A stretch of 64,000 nucleotides of DNA. Source: Geodermatophilus sp. DF01-2. GTDB lineage: Bacteria; Actinomycetota; Actinomycetes; Mycobacteriales; Geodermatophilaceae. A program made the position numbers and the translations under genes. Shown here in pieces: positions 46,322-54,699 of this stretch. The stretch's first letter is position 1; each line of letters begins with the position of its first letter. The notes below the pieces were generated by a model. It was not told the DNA's origin. It was given only the letters and a program-made list of their open reading frames with translations, and did not search any database. The DNA is taken from NCBI RefSeq assembly GCF_004571065.1, contig NZ_SPQN01000003.1, forward strand, positions 1-64,000, written 5' to 3'.

Positions 46322-47071
46322 TCAGACGTGCGAGCCGCCGTCCAGCCGGAACTCCGTGCCGTTGAGGTAGGCACCGTCCGCGGACCCGGCGAAGGTGATG
46401 GCCGCGGCCAGGTCCTCCGGACGGCCGGGCTGGCCCCACAGCGGATAGGTGCGCCGGTACCAGGACGTGTCGATCCCGGCGTAGGTCTCCTTGTTCGCCG
46501 TCAGCGGTGTGGCCACACCGCCCGGCGACACCGGGACCACCCGGATGCGGCGCGGGGCCAGCTCGGCGGAGAGGCTCACCGCGAACGACAGCAGCGCGCC
46601 CTTGGAGGCGGCGTAGCCGGTCATGCCCGGGTGCGCCTTGGTCGCCGCGGTGGAGGTCGTCAGGACGATCACGCCGGTGCGGTCGGGGATGTGCGGCAGC
46701 AGCTCGCGGCAGAGCGTGACCGGCGCGAGCAGGTTGATCGCCAGCAGCCAGCGGTAGTCGTCGAGGTCGAGGCCGGTCATCGGCGTGGTGCGGAGCGCCC
46801 CGGCGACGTTGGCCAGCACATCGACCCGGCCCAGCTCGGCCACGCCCGCAGCGGCTGCGGCGACCACGGCGTCCTCGGTCGAGAGGTCGGCGGTGTGGCA
46901 GGTCAGCCTCGCGGGGTCCACAACGAGCTCGCGGGTCGCGGCAAGCCCCTCGGCGTCCCGGTCGACGGCGAAGACCGTCGCCCCCTCGGCCACCAGCCGG
47001 ACCGCCGCCGCCCGGCCGATCCCGGAGCCGGCGCCCGTGAGGAACACTCGCTTGCCCTCGTAGCGGTTCAT
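46322..47071 (-). CDS. Short-chain dehydrogenase/reductase
   Basis: A 249-residue SDR, paralogue of that at 37.4 kb: FLTGAGSGIGRAAAVRL, NVAGALRTTPM, Ser in LTTSTAATKA, YAASKGAL, and a C-terminal LDGGSHV. It is the last gene of the seven-gene hsaE-hsaG-hsaF-hsaA-hsaC-flavoprotein-SDR operon, so it is probably made with the ring-degrading enzymes; a hydroxysteroid is the likely substrate. The ATG at 47071 has AGAGGG upstream; the ATG at 47089 overlaps the preceding stop and would add six residues. Confidence 0.82.
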   Translation of the reverse strand: MNRYEGKRVFLTGAGSGIGRAAAVRLVAEGATVFAVDRDAEGLAATRELVVDPARLTCHTADLSTEDAVVAAAAAGVAELGRVDVLANVAGALRTTPMTGLDLDDYRWLLAINLLAPVTLCRELLPHIPDRTGVIVLTTSTAATKAHPGMTGYAASKGALLSFAVSLSAELAPRRIRVVPVSPGGVATPLTANKETYAGIDTSWYRRTYPLWGQPGRPEDLAAAITFAGSADGAYLNGTEFRLDGGSHV

Positions 47072-47085
47072 CGTCGCCCTCTCTG

Positions 47086-48567
47086 TCATGGTTGCCGGCC
47101 CGCGCCGGCCGCGACGGCCCGGCCGGCACGCCGACCGAAGAAGGTGCCGTCGCCCAGCGACGTGCCGCTGATGTAGCCCTCGCCGTGGATGCCGGCGCTG
47201 GCCCGCCCGGCCGCGAACAGGCCCGGGATGGCCGCGCCCGAGACGTCGAGCACGGCGCCGTCGACCGTGGTGTGCAGCCCGCCGAGGGTGAAGCCGGCCG
47301 CGCCGGTCCCCTCGCCCGCGCTGTCCCGGCCGGTGGCGAAGCCCAGCCGGGGATCCAGCGCCGCGAACGGCGGCTCCAGCGGCCGCAGCCAGCGGGCGTT
47401 CTTGTGGAAGAGCGGGTCCGCACCCACGGCGGCGTGCCGGTTGTAGACGTCGACCGTCGCCTGCAGCGCGCCTTCGGGGATGGACAGCTCCGACTCGAGC
47501 TCGACGAGGGTCTCGGCGGCGTACCGCGGCCGCACCCCCCACAGGTCGCGCTTCGGGATGGACTCCCAGCCGGTCTCGTCGACCACCACCCACCAGGGGC
47601 CGGGCTGGTGCTTCACCGCGGCGGAGCTGAACAGCCCCGGATAGACGTCCTCGTTGATGAACCGCTGGCCCAGCGCGTTGACCAGCATGCCGCGCACCAT
47701 GGCGGCCGGCAGCGCGGTCAGCGCTACCTCCACCGATCCCATCCGCCGGGTCGCCGCACCCAGCGCCGCGGCCATGCGGATGCCGCTTCCGTCGTCGAGG
47801 CCGTCGCTCACCTTGCCGTGGCCGAGCAGCACCGGTGCGTGGGCGGCGAGCATCTCCTCGTCGTCGACGAACCCGCCGGTGGTGAGGACGACGCCGCGGC
47901 GCGCCCGGTAGGCGACCTGGGCGCCGTACCGCCGGGCGGCCACCCCGACAACGCGGCCGTCCTCGACGACCAGCGCCGCAGCGAGCGTGTCGGTCTCGAT
48001 GGACACGCCGGCGTCGCGGACGGCGGCGAGGAGCCTGTCCATGAGCAGCCAGCCTGCGAAGCCCTCGGCCGTGGGCCGGTGGCCGCGCGGCACCGGCCGG
48101 GCCAGCTCGTTGTACGGCCAGACGTTCTCACCCAGCCACATCAACCCATCCGTCGTGGGCGGCATCCAGGTGGGCGCGTCGAACAGCGACTCCTGGAAGG
48201 TCACGCCCTGAGCGCGGAACCACTCGAAGTGGTCGACGCTGCCGTCGCAGTACAGCCGCAGCTTCTCCTCGTCGGCGTGCGGGCCGAGCGCGGCGCGGAG
48301 GTAGGCGAACATGTTGTCCGCGTCGTCGTCGAAGCCGCAGGCCTTCTGCACCGCCGTCCCGCCGCCGAGGTAGAGCTCCCCGCCGGACATCGCCGAGGAC
48401 CCGCCCGGACCCGACGCACGCTCCAGCGCGAGCACCGACGCCCCGGCGGCGGCCGCCTCGAGGGCGGCCGCTGCACCGGCGCAGCCGAGGCCGACGACCA
48501 GGACGTCCACCTCGGCGTCGAATCGGTCGATCGCCGAGGCAGGAACCGGGGCGATCGATCCGCTCAC
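47086..48567 (-). CDS. Probable 3-oxo-5-alpha-steroid 4-dehydrogenase
   Basis: A 493-residue FAD enzyme of the KstD/fumarate-reductase-like group. It has VVGLGCAGAAAALEAAA, GGELYLGGGTAVQKACGFDD, DPLFHKNARWLRPLEPPF and a C-terminal GEGYISGTSLGDGTFFGRRAG. The NxYxGPG motif of delta-1-dehydrogenases is absent; these segments instead match, from memory, the delta-4-(5-alpha)-dehydrogenases of Rhodococcus (about 492 residues). It would convert 5-alpha-3-ketosteroids to 4-enes before KstD acts. GTG overlaps the hsaC stop by 4 nt. Confidence 0.72.
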   Translation of the reverse strand: MSGSIAPVPASAIDRFDAEVDVLVVGLGCAGAAAALEAAAAGASVLALERASGPGGSSAMSGGELYLGGGTAVQKACGFDDDADNMFAYLRAALGPHADEEKLRLYCDGSVDHFEWFRAQGVTFQESLFDAPTWMPPTTDGLMWLGENVWPYNELARPVPRGHRPTAEGFAGWLLMDRLLAAVRDAGVSIETDTLAAALVVEDGRVVGVAARRYGAQVAYRARRGVVLTTGGFVDDEEMLAAHAPVLLGHGKVSDGLDDGSGIRMAAALGAATRRMGSVEVALTALPAAMVRGMLVNALGQRFINEDVYPGLFSSAAVKHQPGPWWVVVDETGWESIPKRDLWGVRPRYAAETLVELESELSIPEGALQATVDVYNRHAAVGADPLFHKNARWLRPLEPPFAALDPRLGFATGRDSAGEGTGAAGFTLGGLHTTVDGAVLDVSGAAIPGLFAAGRASAGIHGEGYISGTSLGDGTFFGRRAGRAVAAGAGRQP

Positions 48568-49490
48568 GCCCCTGCGGCGCGGGGGACGAACGCGGCCAGC
48601 GGCTCGGACCCCGACCAGTCGTGGCCCCAGTAGCTGTCGGCGGTGATCTCCTCGGCGGTGTAGGTGGACTCGTCCACCAGCATCCCCTCGCAGCCGTACT
48701 CGATGTCCCAGCCGCCGGGAGCGCGGACGTAGAAGGACACCATCTTGTCGTTGGTGTGCCGGCCCAGGGTCGAGGACAGCGAGAAGCCGGCCCGGTTCAC
48801 GTTGTCCAGCGCGCGACCGACGACGTCGAGCGAGTCGACCTCCACCATGAGGTGGATCAGGCCCGGGGCATCGCCGTGCGGCGCCGGCGCGATGGCCAGG
48901 CTGTGGTGGCGCTGGTTGACCCCCATGAACCGCACCCGGCGCGGGTTCTCCGGGCTGCCACCCTTGAGCCGCATCGCGCCGCGAGGCAGGAAACCCAGCA
49001 CCTCGGCGTAGAAGGCGACCGTCTCCTCGGGGCAGGTGGTGGGCAGGACGACGTGGCCCATGCCTTGCTCGCCGGTGACGAACCGCTGGCCGAGGCTCGT
49101 GACCACCGGCGAGTGGTCGAGGATCGGGGCGAAGAAGATCTCCACCGGCGTGCCGGCAGGGTCGTCGAAGGTGATCGCCGCCTCGACCCCGCGCAGAGTG
49201 CACTCGGCCTGTGAGAGCTCCTTGCAGGCGGTGCCCGAGGCCTCGACCCGGCGCCCGACGGCGGCCAGCGCGAACTGGTCGCGCACCTCCCAGCCGACGA
49301 CGCGGACGCGGTCGGTGTCGCCCGGGTGGAGGACCAGGCGGGCGCGCCGCTCGTCCATCCGCAGGTACAGCGCGTCGGCCACCGGACCGGTGCCGACGGC
49401 GAAGCCGAGGGCGTCGACGGTGAGCTCGCGCCACCGGTCGATGCCGGTCGTCTGGACCTCTATGTAGCCGAGGCCGCGGATTTCGGTCAT
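48564..49490 (-). CDS. hsaC: 3,4-DHSA extradiol dioxygenase (HsaC)
   Basis: A 308-residue type I extradiol dioxygenase with two vicinal-oxygen-chelate modules. Iron ligands are His in EQGMGHVVLP, His in NQRHHSLAI and Glu in WDIEYGCEG. RFVTGEQGMGHVVL and STLGRHTNDKMVSFY are close to mycobacterial HsaC. It cuts the catechol 3,4-DHSA between C4 and C5 (meta cleavage). ATG at 49490 has GGAG 8 nt upstream and aligns with the family start; ATG 49520 overlaps the hsaA stop and would add ten residues. Confidence 0.92.
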   Translation of the reverse strand: MTEIRGLGYIEVQTTGIDRWRELTVDALGFAVGTGPVADALYLRMDERRARLVLHPGDTDRVRVVGWEVRDQFALAAVGRRVEASGTACKELSQAECTLRGVEAAITFDDPAGTPVEIFFAPILDHSPVVTSLGQRFVTGEQGMGHVVLPTTCPEETVAFYAEVLGFLPRGAMRLKGGSPENPRRVRFMGVNQRHHSLAIAPAPHGDAPGLIHLMVEVDSLDVVGRALDNVNRAGFSLSSTLGRHTNDKMVSFYVRAPGGWDIEYGCEGMLVDESTYTAEEITADSYWGHDWSGSEPLAAFVPRAAGA

Positions 49491-49519
49491 GGACGGGTCT
49501 CCGATCGCAGGGCGGGACA

Positions 49520-50704
49520 TCAGATCATCGAACGCATCGGGCCGGGCGGCGGCTCGATGCCGAGCTGGGACAGCGCGGACACGTGGTTGATCGAGCCGGG
49601 CACGTGGATGGCGTGGACGAGGCCCATGTGGGCGTCCCGCCAGAACCGTTGCAGCGGGTTGTCCATCCGCATGGCGTTGCCGCCGGAGCGGGCGACGATC
49701 TCGTCGACCGCGCGCACCGCCCGCCAGGCCGCCTGGGTCTGGTTGCGCCGGCCGAGGGCCCGCTCCTCGAAGGTGAACTCGTGGCCGGCGGCGGCCAGGT
49801 CGTACATCCGGTTGGCGTTGTCCAGGAGGACCGCCCGGGAGGCGGCGATCTCACCGGCAGCCTCACCGATCGCGTAGAGGACGTACGGGTCGTCCTTGAT
49901 CTTGGTTCCGGTGATCTGGACGCGGGTCCGCTGGTAGGCCAGGTGGTGGGCGAGCGCGCCCTCGGCGATGCCGATGACCGCCGAGGTGATGCCGAGCGGG
50001 AACGCGCAGGAGAACGGCACGTGGTACAGCGGGTTGGTCAGCCCGGCGTCCTTGGGCTGCGTGCCGTCGATCAGCTTCGAGTTGTGGATCACGCGGTAGG
50101 ACGGGATGAACGCGTCCTTGACGACGATGTCCTTGCTGCCGGTGCCCCGCAGTCCGACGACGTCCCAGGTGTCCTCGACGATCTCGTAGTCCGACCGCGG
50201 CAGGATCACGTGGATGTTCTGCGGCGGCTTGACCACCTCGCCGTTCTCGTCGCCGAGGAACGCGCCGAGGAAGATCCACTGACAGTGGTCGGTGCCGGAG
50301 GAGAACTGCCACCGGCCGTTGAAGACGTAGCCGCCGTCGACCGGCCGCAGGACGCCCATCGGCGCGTACGGCGAGGCGATCCAGGTGTCCTGGTCCTCGC
50401 CCCACACCTCCTCCTGCACCCGCGGGTCGGCCATGGCCATCTCCCACGGGTGGATGCCGACGATGCCCGCGACCCAGCCGGTGGACCCGTCGAGGGCCGC
50501 GGTGGCCATCACGGTCTCCGCCCACTCGACCGGGTGGGCCTCCGCACCACCGTGGGCGGCCGGCTGAAGCATCCGGATCACACCGGCGTCGCGCAGGGTC
50601 TTCGCGGCGGTGTCGCTGAGCTTGCCGAGCTGCTCGTTGACCACGCCCTGCGCGCGGATCTCGTCAGCGCGCTCGGTGATCGCGTCGAGGGCGGTGGTGG
50701 TCAT
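49520..50704 (-). CDS. hsaA: 3-HSA hydroxylase, oxygenase component (HsaA)
   Basis: A 394-residue flavin-dependent monooxygenase, the same length as M. tuberculosis HsaA. Typical segments are GVIRMLQPAAHGGAEAHPVE, GSTGWVAGIVGIHPWEMA, SSGTDHCQWIFLGAF and VVGLRGTGSKDIVVKDAF. It hydroxylates 3-HSA to the catechol 3,4-DHSA with FMNH2 from HsaB. ATG at 50704 has GAGG 9 nt upstream; 11 nt after hsaF. It is encoded directly before hsaC, the next enzyme. Confidence 0.93.
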   Translation of the reverse strand: MTTTALDAITERADEIRAQGVVNEQLGKLSDTAAKTLRDAGVIRMLQPAAHGGAEAHPVEWAETVMATAALDGSTGWVAGIVGIHPWEMAMADPRVQEEVWGEDQDTWIASPYAPMGVLRPVDGGYVFNGRWQFSSGTDHCQWIFLGAFLGDENGEVVKPPQNIHVILPRSDYEIVEDTWDVVGLRGTGSKDIVVKDAFIPSYRVIHNSKLIDGTQPKDAGLTNPLYHVPFSCAFPLGITSAVIGIAEGALAHHLAYQRTRVQITGTKIKDDPYVLYAIGEAAGEIAASRAVLLDNANRMYDLAAAGHEFTFEERALGRRNQTQAAWRAVRAVDEIVARSGGNAMRMDNPLQRFWRDAHMGLVHAIHVPGSINHVSALSQLGIEPPPGPMRSMI

Positions 50705-50715
50705 GGTGGCGGACC

Positions 50716-51789
50716 TCAGTTCTTTCCGGCGAGAGTCGAGTTCTTCGCTGCGAGCGCGACTGCGATGTCGATGAGCTGGTCCTCCTGGCCGCCGACGAGC
50801 TTGCGTCGCCCGGCCTCGATGAGGATCTCCGCGCCCGAGACGCCGTAGCGCTCGGCCTGGGCGTCGGCGTGCTTGAGGAAGGAGGAGTAGACGCCGGCGT
50901 AACCCATGGTCAGCGACAGCCGGTCGAGCAGGCACTCGCCGTCCATGACCGGGCGGACGACATCCTCGGCGGCATCGATGATCTTCAGCGTGTCGATGCC
51001 GGTGCGGATGCCCAGCTTCTCGGCCACGGCGACGAAGCCCTCGACCGGTGTGTTGCCCGCACCGGCGCCGAAGCGGCGGGTGGAGCCGTCGATCTGCTGC
51101 GCACCGGCCCGAACGGCGAGGATCGAGTTGGCCACCCCGAGGCCGAGGTTCTCGTGGCCGTGGAAACCGACCTGGGCGTCGTCCCCGAGTTCGGCGACCA
51201 GCGCGCCGATCCGGTCGCTGCTCTGCTCCATGATCAGCGCGCCGGCGGAGTCGACCACGTAGACACACTGACAGCCGGCGTCGGCCATGATCCGGGCCTG
51301 CTTCGCCAGCACCTCGGGCGGCTGGCTGTGGCTCATCATCAGGAAGCCGACGGTCTCCAGGCCGAGCTCACGGGCCAGGCCGAAGTGCTGGAGGGAGATG
51401 TCCGCCTCGGTGCAGTGGGTCGCGATCCGGCAGATCGAGGCGCCGTTGCCGGCCGCCTCGCGGATGTCGTCCTGCACCCCGAGCCCGGGGAGCATGAGGA
51501 AGGCGATCTTGGCGCGGGTGGCGGTCTTCACCGCCTCCTTGATCAGCTCCTGCTCGGGGGTGTGGCTGAAGCCGTAGTTGAACGACGAGCCGCCGAGGCC
51601 GTCGCCGTGGGTCACCTCGATCACCGGCACGCCTGCGTCGTCGAGCGCGCCCACGATCGACCGGACGTGCTCAGGGGTGAACTGGTGGCGCTTGGCGTGC
51701 GAGCCGTCGCGCAGCGAGGAGTCGGTGACCCGGATGTCGAGGTCGGCGCTGTAGGCCTTGGCGGCCGGGAAGGCGGAGAGAGCAGTCAT
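50716..51789 (-). CDS. hsaF: 4-hydroxy-2-oxoacid aldolase (HsaF)
   Basis: A 357-residue HMG-CoA-lyase-like aldolase of the BphI/DmpG family: [18 protein letters not shown] (base and metal Asp), [18 protein letters not shown], and [16 protein letters not shown] with the two metal His. It cleaves 4-hydroxy-2-oxohexanoate to pyruvate and propanal. It is 14 nt after hsaG, whose product takes the aldehyde through a channel in the known complex. Confidence 0.94.
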   Translation of the reverse strand: MTALSAFPAAKAYSADLDIRVTDSSLRDGSHAKRHQFTPEHVRSIVGALDDAGVPVIEVTHGDGLGGSSFNYGFSHTPEQELIKEAVKTATRAKIAFLMLPGLGVQDDIREAAGNGASICRIATHCTEADISLQHFGLARELGLETVGFLMMSHSQPPEVLAKQARIMADAGCQCVYVVDSAGALIMEQSSDRIGALVAELGDDAQVGFHGHENLGLGVANSILAVRAGAQQIDGSTRRFGAGAGNTPVEGFVAVAEKLGIRTGIDTLKIIDAAEDVVRPVMDGECLLDRLSLTMGYAGVYSSFLKHADAQAERYGVSGAEILIEAGRRKLVGGQEDQLIDIAVALAAKNSTLAGKN

Positions 51790-51803
51790 GGGAGTTCGTG
51801 TCC

Positions 51804-52721
51804 TCAGCTCGCGGCGGGTGTGCGGTCGGCGAGGATGCGGCCGGCGAACCCCTCGCCGACCGCGGTCGCCGCGGCGGTCATGATGTCGAGGTTGCCGCTG
51901 TAGGGCGGCAGGAAGTCGCCGGCGCCCTCGACCTCGATGAAGACCGCGACGCGGGCCATGCCGCCGCTCATCGGGTTGGGGTCGTCGAACTGCGGCTCGG
52001 TGCGCAGCCGGTAACCGGGGACGTAGCCGGCGACGTCATCGGCCATCTTCGTGATCGAGGCCGCGATCGCGTCGCGGTCGGCGTCCTCCGGGATCGCGCA
52101 GAAGATCGTGTCCTGCATGAACATCGGCGGCTCGGCCGGATTCAGGATGATGATCGCCTTGCCCTTGCGGGCGCCACCGATCACCTCGATGCCCCGGGAC
52201 GTCGCCCGGGTGAACTCGTCGATGTTCGCCCGGGTGCCGGGGCCGGCTGACGGGGAGGCGACGCTCGCGACGATCTCGGCGTAGGGCACCTCCACCACGC
52301 GCGACACCGCGGCGACCATCGGGATGGTGGCCTGCCCGCCGCAGGTGATCAGGCTGACGTTGGGGGCATCTCGGTGCTCGTCGAGGTTGACGGCGGGCAC
52401 GACTGCCGGACCGATCGCGGCCGGGGTCAGGTCGATGGCCTGGATACCGAGTTCGGCGTAGCGCGGCGCGTTGGCCCGGTGCACGTAGGCCGAGGTGGCC
52501 TCGAAGACCAGGTCGGGCAACTCGCCTCGGGTCAGCAGCCAGTCCACGCCCTCGGCCGAGGCCTCCAGGCCCAGGGCCGCCGCCCGCTGCAGGCCCTCGC
52601 TGTCGGGGTCGACGCCGATCATCCAGCGCGGTTCGATCGTGCCCGACCGCTGGAGCTTGTAGAGCAGGTCGGTGCCGATGTTCCCGGAACCGACGATGGC
52701 GGCGGTCGCTGTGCTGGTCAC
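51804..52721 (-). CDS. hsaG: Acylating aldehyde dehydrogenase (HsaG)
   Basis: A 305-residue CoA-acylating dehydrogenase: NAD motif [15 protein letters not shown], catalytic Cys in [14 protein letters not shown], then [14 protein letters not shown] and [19 protein letters not shown]. It converts propanal from HsaF to propionyl-CoA. The GTG start overlaps the hsaE stop by 4 nt. The order hsaE-hsaG-hsaF mirrors other meta-cleavage operons. Confidence 0.94.
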   Translation of the reverse strand: MTSTATAAIVGSGNIGTDLLYKLQRSGTIEPRWMIGVDPDSEGLQRAAALGLEASAEGVDWLLTRGELPDLVFEATSAYVHRANAPRYAELGIQAIDLTPAAIGPAVVPAVNLDEHRDAPNVSLITCGGQATIPMVAAVSRVVEVPYAEIVASVASPSAGPGTRANIDEFTRATSRGIEVIGGARKGKAIIILNPAEPPMFMQDTIFCAIPEDADRDAIAASITKMADDVAGYVPGYRLRTEPQFDDPNPMSGGMARVAVFIEVEGAGDFLPPYSGNLDIMTAAATAVGEGFAGRILADRTPAAS

Positions 52722-53515
52722 TGGTCTCCCCCGGTGAAGGTCAAAGCCACGGAGCCGAGCCCGGCGAACTCGGCGCGGAAGGTGGAGCCGGCCCGGACGT
52801 CGAAGGCCCGGGTGCAGGAGCCGGGCAGGATCACGTGCCCCGCCTCGAGCTTCACGCCGAACGAGGCGACCGTGCGGGCCAGCCAGGCGACGGCGGTGGT
52901 CGGGTTGCCGAGCACGGCGCTGGTGTTGCCGCGGGCCACTTCGGCGCCGTCCTGGAACAGCACCGCGTCGATGTCAGGGGGGTCGAGATCCCGCGGGGCG
53001 ACCCGCGCGGCGCCGAGGACGACACCGGCCGAGGAGGCGTTGTCGGCGATGGTGTCGGCCAGCCCGATGCGCCAGTCGGTGATCCGACTGTCGATGAGCT
53101 CGATGCTGGGCGCCAGGAACTCGGTGGCGGCGAGGACGTCGTCCTCGGTGCAGCCCTCGCCCGGGAGCGTGTCGCCGAGGACGTAGGCGATCTCGACCTC
53201 GATGCGCGGGTAGCAGTACCGGTCCGTCGGCACCGGCGTGCCCTCGGTCAGCACCATGCTGTCGAGCAGGTGGCCGTAGTCGGGCTCGTCGACGCCCATC
53301 ATCTGCTGCATCACCAGCGAGGACAGGCCGACCTTGTGGCCGTAGACGCCGGCACCGGCGTCCCGCTGGCGGGCGATGTTGAGCAGCTGGATCTCGTAGG
53401 CGTCGACGACGTCGATCTCCGGGAACGACGTCGTGAGCGGCTCGACCGGCATCCGGTCCCGCTCGGCGGCCCAGAGCTGGTCGGCCGCTGCCTGGCGTGC
53501 TGACGGGCTGAGCAT
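52718..53515 (-). CDS. hsaE: 2-hydroxyhexa-2,4-dienoate hydratase (HsaE)
   Basis: A 265-residue hydratase of the MhpD/fumarylacetoacetase-like family: GYGHLLDSM-type [33 protein letters not shown] with metal-binding Glu residues, and [17 protein letters not shown]. It hydrates 2-hydroxyhexadienoate, the product of HsaD, to 4-hydroxy-2-oxohexanoate. First gene of the seven-gene ring-degradation operon; AGAGG 8 nt before the ATG and a palindrome about 86 nt upstream. Confidence 0.93.
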   Translation of the reverse strand: MLSPSARQAAADQLWAAERDRMPVEPLTTSFPEIDVVDAYEIQLLNIARQRDAGAGVYGHKVGLSSLVMQQMMGVDEPDYGHLLDSMVLTEGTPVPTDRYCYPRIEVEIAYVLGDTLPGEGCTEDDVLAATEFLAPSIELIDSRITDWRIGLADTIADNASSAGVVLGAARVAPRDLDPPDIDAVLFQDGAEVARGNTSAVLGNPTTAVAWLARTVASFGVKLEAGHVILPGSCTRAFDVRAGSTFRAEFAGLGSVALTFTGGDQ

Positions 53516-53600
53516 CGCAGAGCCTCTCGTCGTCCGGGGCGAGGCCCCGATCGGTTGGTATCAGCACCGTGTCATCGGGCCGCGTGAGCCGGGCCGCACC

Positions 53601-53615
53601 TCCCGGTGAGTGGGA
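53601..53615 (-). promoter_or_regulatory. Palindromic regulon site, hsaE operon promoter
   Basis: TCCCGGTGAGTGGGA, extended to CCTCCCGGTGAGTGGGAGG with one G-T mismatch. Its centre is about 40 bp upstream of CACGGT (53566-53571, minus strand), which differs by one base from the hsaD -10. Confidence 0.62.
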
Positions 53616-53636
53616 GGCGCCCGGAGCGCCCTCCGG

Positions 53637-54680
53637 TCAGGCTTGGTAGGTGATCCGGAACCGCTCGCTGACCGGGAGGGCCTGGCAGGCGAGCAGCAGG
53701 CCGTCGGCCAGGTCGTGGGCGTCGAGCACCTCGTTGTGCTCCATCGTCGCCTCGCCCTCGAGCGCGACGCAGGCGCAGGCGCTGCAGTTGCCTTCGCGGC
53801 AGGAGAACGGGGCGTCGAGTCCCGCAGCCCGAAGGGCGTCGAGCAGCCTGGTCCGCCGTGGCCAGGCGACGGTGCTGACCTCGCCGTCGAGCTCGACCTC
53901 GACCTCCGCGGGCGGGCCGGCGTCGTCGTCCTCGACCTCGAGCTGGACGACGGCCACGTCGGCGAAGGGATCGTTGGTGAGCGAGGTGAACCGCTCGATG
54001 TGCAACCCCTCCCCCGGAAAGCCGGCGGCGGTCAACGTGGCCTGGCTGAGGTCCATGAACGGTGCCGGACCGCAGATGAAGACCTGGCGATCGACGTAGG
54101 GAGTGGTCAGCGCGCGCAACCCTGCCGCCGTCGGGATGCCCTGCACCGATTCCAGCCAGTGCAGGACGACCAGGCGCTCGGGGTGCTCCTTGGTCAGCAG
54201 CAGCAGTTCGTCGCGGAAGATGACCGACGACTCGTCCCGGTTGGCGTACACCAGGGTCACGGCGCCCGTGCCGGCGGTCAGGACCGACTTGAGGATCGAC
54301 ATGACCGGGGTGATCCCGCTCCCGCCGGCGAGCAGGAGGACGTCGTCGTCGAGCGACCGCGGCGTGAAGGTCCCCGACGGGCGGAGCACCTCCAGGGTGG
54401 TGCCCTGCACGACGTTGTCGCAGAGCCAGTTGGAGCCGTAACCGCCGACCGTGCGCTTGACGGTGACCTTCAGCCGCTCCTCGCAGTGCGGTGAGCTGGA
54501 CAGTGAATAGCACCGGGCCGCCCCGCCGTCCCGGTCGGAGGGAACCCGCACGGTGAGGAACTGCCCGGGTCGGTAGGACGCGAACAGTTCCGGGGTCTCC
54601 GGCTCGAGGACGAGCGAGTGCGCGTCGGCGGTCTCGCGGACGACCTCGACGACCCGGACGCGCTGGGGACCGCTCGACAT
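53637..54680 (-). CDS. kshB: 3-ketosteroid 9-alpha-hydroxylase reductase (KshB)
   Basis: A 347-residue class IA oxygenase reductase. Domain order: flavin-binding barrel with RCYSLSSSP (FAD), NAD domain with GGSGITPVMSI and FICGPAPFM, then a C-terminal plant-type ferredoxin with C-x4-C-x2-C (CREGNCSACAC) and a distant Cys (LACQA). It passes NADH electrons to KshA. ATG at 54680 has GAGGAG 7 nt upstream. It is 19 nt after kstD, forming hsaD-kstD-kshB, while kshA is 11 kb away on the other strand. Confidence 0.92.
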   Translation of the reverse strand: MSSGPQRVRVVEVVRETADAHSLVLEPETPELFASYRPGQFLTVRVPSDRDGGAARCYSLSSSPHCEERLKVTVKRTVGGYGSNWLCDNVVQGTTLEVLRPSGTFTPRSLDDDVLLLAGGSGITPVMSILKSVLTAGTGAVTLVYANRDESSVIFRDELLLLTKEHPERLVVLHWLESVQGIPTAAGLRALTTPYVDRQVFICGPAPFMDLSQATLTAAGFPGEGLHIERFTSLTNDPFADVAVVQLEVEDDDAGPPAEVEVELDGEVSTVAWPRRTRLLDALRAAGLDAPFSCREGNCSACACVALEGEATMEHNEVLDAHDLADGLLLACQALPVSERFRITYQA

Positions 54681-54699
54681 GGTGGTGCTCCTCGGGAGA

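Noticed and set aside
47086-48567. Calling this flavoprotein a third delta-1-dehydrogenase
   Set aside because: The NxYxGPG element of delta-1-dehydrogenases is missing and several segments fit 3-oxo-5-alpha-steroid 4-dehydrogenases better.
53663-53677. GCTCGCTGACCGGGA, resembling the regulon palindrome, inside kshB
   Set aside because: Two arm changes, inside coding sequence, and the better copy at 53601-53615 lies in the adjoining promoter.
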